NCBI GenBank assembly: GCA_964345075.1
Contig: CAYFPS010000017.1
Location: 1 to 63,819, forward strand
Source of the DNA: CAYFPS01 sp964345075
GTDB taxonomy: Bacteria; CAIWAD01
Direction of reading: 5' to 3'
Length of the DNA: 63,819 bases
Shown here: piece after piece, positions 53,763-61,102 of the stretch
How the letters are laid out: every line of letters starts with the position of its first letter
Numbering within the stretch: position 1 is the stretch's first letter
Notes under the pieces: generated by a model
Database searches by the model: none
Told to the model about the DNA's origin: nothing
Seen by the model: the letters and a program-made list of their open reading frames with translations, nothing else
Position numbers and translations under genes: made by a program

Positions 53763-54055
53763 ATGAAGCAGAAGTCCTGCGCGTCCTGCGCCGGGTACTC
53801 GATCCGGAAGTTGGGCTCAACATCGTCGAGTTGGGCTTGGTATACGCGGTTCGCATCCAGGAAGGGCGACTGGAGGTCGACCTCACCATGACGACCATGG
53901 CCTGTCCCATGCACGGTATGATCCGTGATACAGCCCGCTCCGCATTACGCGCCGAGTGGCCGCAGCTGAGTGATGTCGAAATCAACCTGGTGTGGGAACC
54001 CGCCTGGACCCCGGAACGGATGAGCGACGAAGCGCGCGCCAAGCTTGGTTGGTAG
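53759..54055 (+). CDS. DUF59 (MIP18/SufT-like) metal-cluster assembly protein
   Basis: 98 residues. VLRRVLDPEVGLNIVELGLVY and TMTTMACPMHGMIRDTA, with the conserved Cys, are the DUF59 signature. Relatives help insert iron or Fe-S clusters into enzymes. In a nor operon it may help iron delivery to NorB. The ATG overlaps the norF stop. Confidence 0.87.
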   Translation: MNEAEVLRVLRRVLDPEVGLNIVELGLVYAVRIQEGRLEVDLTMTTMACPMHGMIRDTARSALRAEWPQLSDVEINLVWEPAWTPERMSDEARAKLGW

Positions 54056-54057
54056 GG

Positions 54058-55128
54058 ATGATCTACGCATTTCTAGTTCCCGGCTTGCTTGCCCTGCTTG
54101 GTGGCCTTTGGACTGGGCTGTTGCGCCTGCCCGTGCCCATTCTTCCGGCTTCGACACAATTGGTACTGTCACACGGCGTGTTGATGATTCCGGGATTTCT
54201 GGGTACCGTGATTGCCGTGGAACGAGCAACCGCACTGGGCAAGCCCTTGGCCTGGCTGGTGCCTGGCCTCAACGTATTTGCCACGCTGCTGATTCTGGTG
54301 GCCGGTCTTGGCGGCATGCCTGGACTCATGCAGGCTGGAGCCCTACTGCTGCTGGTGTCGGCAATCGGCTACCTGCTGCTTTATGTGCCGATTCTCAGGA
54401 TGCAGCCGAGTTTGTTCAACGTGGAAATGGCGCTGGGAGGAGTGGCCCTGCTGCTGGGGACCTTTGCCTGGCTGCAGACACAGTCGCCTTGGCTTGCGCT
54501 ACCGGGCTGGATGGGCTTCCTGCTGCTAACCATAGCCGGAGAGCGCCTGGAGCTGAACCGCCTGCTCAAACCAAGCCCTGCGGCACGGGGCATGCACCTT
54601 GCTATTCTCTTCCTGTTGCAGGTGTCGATCCTCTCAGCCCAGCTGTGGGAGCTGCCTGCAAGAAGGTTCTTTGCCCTTGGCATCCTGCTGATGGCCGTCT
54701 GGCTCGTGTTTAACGATGTGGCGCGGCGGACGATCCGTATGGCGGGGCTGGCGAAGTATTCGGCGATCTGCCTGCTGGCGGGTTATGCCTGGCTAGGAGT
54801 TTCTGGCCTCCTCTGGTTCATGCACCCTGAAGTGCGTGCCGGATTGACCTACGATGCCCTACTGCACTCTTTTCTTGTTGGATTCGTGATGAGCATGATC
54901 TTCGGGCACGCACCGATCATCCTGCCGGCCCTGACAAGGCGACAGCTTCCCAACTTCAAACCGCTCTATCTTCCCTTTGTGCTGCTGCACATCGGGCTTG
55001 TGATCCGGCTGTTCGGGGATGCGGCCACGCTGATGCCACTTCGGCAGGTTGGCGGGACCATCAATGTGCTGGCGGTCTTGATGCTGCCACCGATGCTGGC
55101 CGCATTGTCCAGGCCAGGCAATCGATAG
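54058..55128 (+). CDS. NnrS-like polytopic membrane protein
   Basis: 356 residues, about eleven hydrophobic helices. It contains LLHSFLVGFVMSMIFGHAPIILPAL, with two His in a helix, as seen in heme-copper-containing NnrS and similar proteins that accompany nor clusters and protect against NO. I start it at the ATG at 54058 two bases after the DUF59 stop, with GTAGGG upstream. It is the last gene of the nor run. Confidence 0.65.
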   Translation: MIYAFLVPGLLALLGGLWTGLLRLPVPILPASTQLVLSHGVLMIPGFLGTVIAVERATALGKPLAWLVPGLNVFATLLILVAGLGGMPGLMQAGALLLLVSAIGYLLLYVPILRMQPSLFNVEMALGGVALLLGTFAWLQTQSPWLALPGWMGFLLLTIAGERLELNRLLKPSPAARGMHLAILFLLQVSILSAQLWELPARRFFALGILLMAVWLVFNDVARRTIRMAGLAKYSAICLLAGYAWLGVSGLLWFMHPEVRAGLTYDALLHSFLVGFVMSMIFGHAPIILPALTRRQLPNFKPLYLPFVLLHIGLVIRLFGDAATLMPLRQVGGTINVLAVLMLPPMLAALSRPGNR

Positions 55129-55586
55129 CGCAAAGCAAAAGGAGCTAATCCGCCAGCTCGTCAGGCCTCTGTCTCGATCCCTATAGACCGAACACACAAA
55201 GCCGCACTTGTTGAGCACGGGGGGCATCCAGTGAAACAGCTACAGGTAAGTATCGCTCACCTTGGCTGAAAGGGGTGCTTTCCCCCACGAGCGGGAAAAG
55301 CGAAAGTTTCGGTTGCAGATTTCTTCGAATGCTCTGTAGGAGGAACTCCTATCCAGAATTCACTGGTGCTGCATTTCCGCTTTTGCTATCTTTCGTGATT
55401 CAGCAGGCAAGAAAAACCGATCGACTTACTCCCCCACGTAATACACAGGTCTTGTCCGCTGGATCATCCAAGTACTTGCATGCTGAATGTCCGACTCTCT
55501 GGGCATGGGGCTTCGCAGAATGTGTCTTCATTTAACTGTGATGAATACCAGCCGGTCAGGTCGTGCAACCATCGAGAGGCGTATAC
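55129..55586. other. Boundary region between nor cluster and defence-like island
   Basis: No gene is seen in 458 bp. A small perfect hairpin TAGGAG-GAA-CTCCTA lies at 55337-55351. The composition becomes less GC-rich than the nor genes. No tRNA, integrase or obvious attachment repeat is visible here. The helicase promoter must lie in the right half. Confidence 0.5.
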
Positions 55587-58500
55587 ATGGCGAAGCTTGA
55601 ATCTCTTACTCCCGGCACTGCAGTCAAAGGCATACTTCCCGACCAGCTAGTTACAATCATCTCCACGAAATGGTTTGGCGACTCTGGGGTTGAACTGACC
55701 TTCAAGGCTGCCGACGGCAGGACGGATCAGGTCCTGAAGTTCCGTGATGATGAAGATGGAATGGAAGCTGTTGAGCAGGGCAGGCCCTGGAGCTTCGATG
55801 GTGACGGAAGCTTCTTCAAGCTGACTGCCGAAGCCATGCGGATTCGCCTGGCGCACTTATTCGATCCATTGCTTGCTGTCCACACTTCGGTTGTCGATCC
55901 CCTGCCCCATCAGATCACGGCTGTATACGAGTCCATGTTGCCTCGGCAGCCCTTGCGCTACCTGCTGGCAGATGACCCTGGGGCAGGCAAAACCATCATG
56001 GCAGGACTCTTGATCAAGGAGCTTCTGGCTCGTGGCGACCTGCAACGCTGCATGATCGTTTGCCCTGGCAGCCTTGCCGAGCAGTGGCAGGACGAGCTCT
56101 ATCGCCGCTTCCAGCTGCCCTTCGAGATCTTGACCAACGACAAACTTGAAGCATCCAGGACCGGGAACTGGTTCCAGGAGAACAACCTGGTCATTGCCAG
56201 GCTGGACAAGCTGAGCCGCAATGAGGATTTGCAGGAAAAACTGCGTGTACCGGAAGCCTTGTGGGATCTGATCGTCTGCGATGAGGCACACAAGTTTTCT
56301 GCGTCCTTCTTTGGTGGTGAGGTTCACAAGACCAAGCGCTACCGCCTTGGGCAATTGCTAAGCACGATCACCAGACACTTCCTCTTGATGACCGCCACTC
56401 CACACAACGGCAAGGAAGAAGACTTCCAGCTCTTCATGGCCCTGCTGGATGGAGATCGTTTTGAAGGGAAGTTCCGCGATGGTCAGCATTCAGTGGACGT
56501 GGCTGATCTGATGCGCAGAATGGTAAAGGAGCGTCTGGTCAAGTTTGACGGCAAGCCCCTCTTCCCTGAGCGCATTGCCTACACAGTTCCCTTCAAGCTT
56601 TCCGATCTGGAAGCTCAGCTCTACGCGGCAGTCACTGAGTATGTCCGTGAAGAGTTCAACCGGGCTGATGACCTGCAAAATGGTGGGCGCAGGGGAACGG
56701 TCGGCTTCGCCCTGACCATTCTGCAGCGCCGATTGGCCTCCTCGCCAGCAGCAATCCTGGCTTCACTTACTCGCAGACGCGAACGGCTCGAATCACGCCT
56801 GAAGGAAATGGAACTCATCCAGCGTGGTGGCAAGCCCGCATCTCCGCTTTATGGATTCAAGAGCCTCGACCTGGAAGCACAGGATGACTTCGACGATTTG
56901 CCCGAAACAGATGCGGAAGAAGTCGAGACGGAAGTGCTCGATCAGGCCACAGCAGCGCAGACCATTGATGAGCTGAAGAAGGAGATAACCACGCTTCGTG
57001 GCCTTGAGTTGCTGGCCAAGCGAGTCGTGTCCGAGAAGTGTGATACGAAATGGGTTCAGCTTTCCGAGCTTCTCCACACGCTCTTCGCCAGTCCCGCCAG
57101 AAGTGAACTCGTCAAAGAGGAGCTCAAACCCTACGGCTCAGGCCCCATTCCTCCGCCAAAGGCTGATCCGAACCAGAAGGTTGTCCTCTTCACCGAGCAC
57201 CGTGACACACTGTCCTACCTGGCACAACGGATCCGTAATCAGTTGGGACGCGAAGAAGCTGTGATCGAGATCCACGGAGGACTTGGTCGCGAAGAGCGTT
57301 TGAAAGCTCAGGAGCAGTTCAAGTTCAATCCTGACGTTAAAGTGCTCCTGGCTACAGATGCTGCTGGTGAAGGCATCAATCTGCAGCGGGCGCACCTGAT
57401 GGTCAACTATGACTTGCCCTGGAACCCCAATCGACTCGAACAGCGCTTCGGACGTATTCACCGCATCGGGCAAACGGAGGTGTGTCACCTCTGGAACCTG
57501 ATAGCCGATGAAACACGTGAGGGTGACGTCTACGCTAAGCTCCTGACGAAGCTGGAGCAAGCCAGGCAGAGTCTTGGCGGCCAGGTCTTCGATGTTCTGG
57601 GTCGCCTGGAGTTTGAAGGAAAGCGACTGCGCGATCTGCTGATTGAGGCCATCCGATACGGCGAGCGTGAAGACATCAAGCTCAAACTCGATACTGCGAT
57701 TGATGGAGCAATTGACCTGGACCGATTGCGTGAGCTCATGGAGGATGGCCAGCTGGCGCAGGATGTCATGGACACCACTCGGATCCAGCGCATCCGTGAA
57801 GACATGGAGCGTGCCGAAGCCAGGCGACTGCAACCTCACTACATCGAGCAATTCTTCCAGGAAGCCTTTGCCCGTTTGGGCGGGAAGCTGAAGGAGCGTG
57901 AACCGAAGCGCTACCAGATTAGCCGCGTTCCGGCCAAGGTTCGAAATCGGGATCGACTGATCGGACATGGAGAGCCCGTCCTGCAACAGTACGAGCGTGT
58001 CGTCTTCGAGAAAGAACGGATCAAGCCCCAGGGGCAACCAGATGGAGCCTTCCTTTGCCCAGGTCACCCACTCCTTGATTCGGTGCTTGACTTGACCCTG
58101 GAAGAGGGCAGGGATCTGCTTAAGCGTGGAACGGTCTTGGTCGATGATATGGATCACGGCCTGGATCCATCACTGCTCTTTTTTGTGGATCACGCAGTCA
58201 CGGATGCGAGCCTGACCCGTGAAGGTCAACAGCGAGTCATCTCACGGCAAATGCATTTCATCCGCCTGGATGCAAAGAGACACACGTCCCATCTGCATTA
58301 TGCGCCCTATCTCGACTACCGTCCACTGCGAGATGGCGAACCGGGAGTAGACGAGATCCTGGCTCATGCGAACTGCACCTGGATTGGATCACAAAACGCG
58401 GAACAGGCAGAAGCACATGCCGTGGCGACCATTGTACCTGAACACCTCAAGGAGGTTCGGAACCGGAAGATCCAACTGGTTGACAAAGCCGAGGAGGCGG

Positions 58501-59177
58501 TGAAGGAGCGCCTCATGAAGGAGATCAACTATTGGGATCATCGCGCCCAGGACCTGAAGGCCCAGGAGCAGGCAGGTAAGCCCAATGCGAAACTCAACAG
58601 TCAGGAAGCACAGCGAAGAGCGGACAACCTGCAGGCAAGATTGGAACGACGCCTTGCGGAGCTCAAGCGCGAGAGGCAGATCAGCCCCAAACCGCCTGTG
58701 GTTTCAGGTGGACTGCTGGTGGTTCCCAAAGGCTTGATCCTGGCACTTCAAGGGAAGGCTGTATCACACCCCACTCGACCTACTGACACAATGGCCTCTG
58801 CGGCTCGTGCACGCAAGGCTGTTATGGAAGTAGAGCGGAAACTTGGACACACTCCGGTAGATCGTGAATTCGAGCATTTGGGCTACGACGTGGAAAGCAA
58901 GGACGGCCAGTCCGGACAGCTGCGCTTCATTGAAGTCAAGGGTCGTGTCAGTGGTGCGGATACGGTTACTGTGACCCGAAATGAAGTCCTGTTCTCCCTG
59001 AACAAACCCGAGCAGTTCATTCTGGCCTTGGTTGAGTTCCTGGATGATGCGAATGAACGTGTGTATTACTTGAGGCAACCTTTCCAGAAGGCTCCGGATC
59101 AAGGTGCATGCAGCGTGAACTATCGACTGAAGGACCTGATAAGTCGCGCAAGACAAGCAGGAGGTAGTAATGGCTAA
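55587..59177 (+). CDS. SNF2-type helicase with C-terminal DUF3883 domain
   Basis: 1196 residues, an ATP-driven DNA translocase. Walker A DDPGAGKT near 130-140, DEAH box CDEAHKFS near 230, MTATPHNG, and the second RecA domain ATDAAGEGINLQ near 590 with NRLEQRFGRIHRIGQ. Residues about 1090-1150 form a DUF3883 nuclease-fold domain (GYDVESKD, FIEVKGR). Such helicases occur in DISARM-like and helicase-methylase-ATPase defence clusters. The ATG at 55587 has GAGAGG upstream. It overlaps the zinc-finger gene by eight bases, so both are one operon. Confidence 0.92.
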   Translation: MAKLESLTPGTAVKGILPDQLVTIISTKWFGDSGVELTFKAADGRTDQVLKFRDDEDGMEAVEQGRPWSFDGDGSFFKLTAEAMRIRLAHLFDPLLAVHTSVVDPLPHQITAVYESMLPRQPLRYLLADDPGAGKTIMAGLLIKELLARGDLQRCMIVCPGSLAEQWQDELYRRFQLPFEILTNDKLEASRTGNWFQENNLVIARLDKLSRNEDLQEKLRVPEALWDLIVCDEAHKFSASFFGGEVHKTKRYRLGQLLSTITRHFLLMTATPHNGKEEDFQLFMALLDGDRFEGKFRDGQHSVDVADLMRRMVKERLVKFDGKPLFPERIAYTVPFKLSDLEAQLYAAVTEYVREEFNRADDLQNGGRRGTVGFALTILQRRLASSPAAILASLTRRRERLESRLKEMELIQRGGKPASPLYGFKSLDLEAQDDFDDLPETDAEEVETEVLDQATAAQTIDELKKEITTLRGLELLAKRVVSEKCDTKWVQLSELLHTLFASPARSELVKEELKPYGSGPIPPPKADPNQKVVLFTEHRDTLSYLAQRIRNQLGREEAVIEIHGGLGREERLKAQEQFKFNPDVKVLLATDAAGEGINLQRAHLMVNYDLPWNPNRLEQRFGRIHRIGQTEVCHLWNLIADETREGDVYAKLLTKLEQARQSLGGQVFDVLGRLEFEGKRLRDLLIEAIRYGEREDIKLKLDTAIDGAIDLDRLRELMEDGQLAQDVMDTTRIQRIREDMERAEARRLQPHYIEQFFQEAFARLGGKLKEREPKRYQISRVPAKVRNRDRLIGHGEPVLQQYERVVFEKERIKPQGQPDGAFLCPGHPLLDSVLDLTLEEGRDLLKRGTVLVDDMDHGLDPSLLFFVDHAVTDASLTREGQQRVISRQMHFIRLDAKRHTSHLHYAPYLDYRPLRDGEPGVDEILAHANCTWIGSQNAEQAEAHAVATIVPEHLKEVRNRKIQLVDKAEEAVKERLMKEINYWDHRAQDLKAQEQAGKPNAKLNSQEAQRRADNLQARLERRLAELKRERQISPKPPVVSGGLLVVPKGLILALQGKAVSHPTRPTDTMASAARARKAVMEVERKLGHTPVDREFEHLGYDVESKDGQSGQLRFIEVKGRVSGADTVTVTRNEVLFSLNKPEQFILALVEFLDDANERVYYLRQPFQKAPDQGACSVNYRLKDLISRARQAGGSNG

Positions 59178-59685
59178 GTCAAAGAACTGTCCAAGTTGTG
59201 GTTTAAAGTTCGGTTTGTTCCGCTGGAGGCAGCACTGTGTGAAGTGTGGTAACGACTACTGCAGTGATTGTATCACCAAGATAGACCGGCTTGAATACTA
59301 TTGCTGCGAGTTTCCTCATTCGAGTGACAGTTTCCTTTGCAATAGTTGCTGGGATGGAGCACTCTCTACCCTAGTTAAGAAATACACGATTGCACTTGAT
59401 CAGTTTGAGTCTGTAGAATCCTACTCGTCAAACTATAAAGGCAAAATCCCTGTCAGAAATGATGAATCGTTGGAGCTAGACTCAACATGGTTCAGGGATC
59501 GAGACGATGTTGATAAGCAGCTTAAAGTAACTGCCCATGTAAATGATTTCGATGTTCTATATAACTACACATACGAAAAGGGTACTGGATCGGAGAACGC
59601 TCATAATCCGAGCGGGAAGGGCCGCACCGGAACGCACTACTACACGATTTGGAAAGGGTCTTGCACTGCTGGTCGTAGGGTATAG
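59170..59685 (+). CDS. FYVE-like zinc-finger protein in the defence-like operon
   Basis: 171 residues. Eight cysteines in four pairs (7/10, 23/26, 31/34, 57/60) with RWRQHC before the second pair reproduce the FYVE finger layout (CxxC, RxxHCxxCG, CxxC, CxxC). The eukaryotic finger binds phosphatidylinositol 3-phosphate; in bacteria it is rare and may bind DNA, protein or membrane. The C-terminal part (about 100-160: DDVDKQLKVTAHVNDFDVLYNYTY, then THYYTIWKG) weakly resembles the YbjQ fold. It is AT-richer than both neighbours. It overlaps the helicase gene by eight bases, and 58 bases separate it from the ATP-binding gene. Confidence 0.7.
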   Translation: MAKSKNCPSCGLKFGLFRWRQHCVKCGNDYCSDCITKIDRLEYYCCEFPHSSDSFLCNSCWDGALSTLVKKYTIALDQFESVESYSSNYKGKIPVRNDESLELDSTWFRDRDDVDKQLKVTAHVNDFDVLYNYTYEKGTGSENAHNPSGKGRTGTHYYTIWKGSCTAGRRV

Positions 59686-59743
59686 TGCGAACCCCAACTC
59701 GGAAGCTTGACTCCGATGATGACTTCAGAGTAAATTTCCTAGC

Positions 59744-61102
59744 ATGAAAATCAACGACCTCCTCCTGGCATCCGAAAGCAAGACCCTGGAATTCAAGCGA
59801 AGTCTCGAATCCCCTCAGCGCATTCTGCATACGATCATTGCCTTTGCCAATACAGCTGGTGGAACCCTGCTGATCGGTGTTACGGATAACGACCATGATG
59901 TATGCGGCATCGAAGATCCGCTCAGCCAGGAAGAACGTCTCGCCAACCTGATTGCCGACCGCATTGAGCCCAGGCTCGTCCCAGACCTTGAGGTGCTCGC
60001 TTGGCGCAGCAAATCGCTGCTGGCGGTAACGGTCCATCCTGGCGCGAATCGTCCTTACTACTTGAAGAAGGAAGGGCTCGAGAAGGGCTGCTATGTGCGC
60101 GTGGGTTCGACGAACCGGCGTGCGGATGCTGCGCTTGTTGAGGAGATGCGCCGCAGCGTGCTGAAAGCATGCTTCGACGAGGAAGCCATGACCGAACTGA
60201 ACTCGGAAGCGATCGACTTCCGAGCTGCTTCCGAGTTGCTGGCACCGGTCCGCAAGCTGCGCAAACAGGACCTGAAGACTCTCCGCTTCATGACGGAGCA
60301 CCAGGGCAAGCCCGTTCCCACAGTGGGCGGAATCCTGCTGGCTGGCGCAGACCGACTCCTGCACTTCCCCGACGCCTGGATTCAGGCTGGACGTTTTGCA
60401 GGAGAGAACCGGGCAAGGATCCGGGACCATGCCGAGCTCAAGGGTGGCCTGGTGCAAGGCATCGAAGAGGCCATGCAGTTCGTGCAGAAGCACATGGAGC
60501 GATCCGCAGAATTTGATGGGGCACACCGCAAGGATCGCTGGACCGTGCCCTTGGTGGCCTTACGGGAAGCCATTGTCAATGCCGTCGTCCACGCCGACTA
60601 CAGCCAGCAGGGTGCTCCCATTCGCATTGCGATGTATGATGACCGCATCGAAATCGAGAATCCAGGCCTGCTGCCCTTTGGCCTGGCGCTAGACGACCTG
60701 ACCCAGGGTGTATCACGCGTTCGTAATCGTGTACTGGCTCGCGTGTTCCATGATCTGGGCCTGATTGAACAATGGGGCAGTGGCATCCAGCGCATGTATG
60801 AAGCATGTAAAAAGGATGGCCTTCCCCAACCTGTATTCGAAGAGATTGGCCTGCGCTTCCGTGTCACCTTCTCGACGCAGCGAAACGAAGCCATTCAGCT
60901 AGACGAAATCGAGCAGGAGATTCTACGTCTCCTGTCATCCAAAGAAGGTCGATCCACCCAGGAAATCGCTACTGCTATCAAACGCAGTAGCCGGGCAACC
61001 CGAACTCGCTTGGCTGAATTGGTTGAGCGTGGCTTGGTGCGTGTGGTTGGATCTGGACCCAGAGACCCCAAACGCCGTTACTACCGAGTCATTGAATCAT
61101 GA
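59744..61102 (+). CDS. AlbA_2/Schlafen-type ATP-binding protein
   Basis: 452 residues. The N-terminal AlbA_2 domain (about 1-130) has LEFKRSLESPQRILHTIIAFANTAGGTLLIGVTD. A GHKL ATPase-like part follows (REAIVNAVVHADYS, DDRIEIENPGLLPFG, GLIEQWGSGIQRM). A winged helix closes it (about 385-452). Proteins of this type bind nucleic acid and act as regulators or as the ATPase partner in defence clusters. It overlaps the methylase start by four bases (ATGA). No strong ribosome site is seen at its own start. Confidence 0.88.
   Translation: MKINDLLLASESKTLEFKRSLESPQRILHTIIAFANTAGGTLLIGVTDNDHDVCGIEDPLSQEERLANLIADRIEPRLVPDLEVLAWRSKSLLAVTVHPGANRPYYLKKEGLEKGCYVRVGSTNRRADAALVEEMRRSVLKACFDEEAMTELNSEAIDFRAASELLAPVRKLRKQDLKTLRFMTEHQGKPVPTVGGILLAGADRLLHFPDAWIQAGRFAGENRARIRDHAELKGGLVQGIEEAMQFVQKHMERSAEFDGAHRKDRWTVPLVALREAIVNAVVHADYSQQGAPIRIAMYDDRIEIENPGLLPFGLALDDLTQGVSRVRNRVLARVFHDLGLIEQWGSGIQRMYEACKKDGLPQPVFEEIGLRFRVTFSTQRNEAIQLDEIEQEILRLLSSKEGRSTQEIATAIKRSSRATRTRLAELVERGLVRVVGSGPRDPKRRYYRVIES

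Noticed and set aside
55129..55586. Searched for a tRNA or integrase marking the island edge
   Set aside because: No cloverleaf-like sequence, integrase or repeated attachment sequence could be recognised.
3949..60716. Enriched word considered as a Chi or KOPS-like oriented motif
   Set aside because: The two orientations are about equally frequent on the plus strand, which does not fit a strand-biased motif within a single window.
3949..60716. Enriched word considered as a codon or peptide effect
   Set aside because: It occurs in every reading frame, in both directions and between genes, so no single amino-acid pair explains it.
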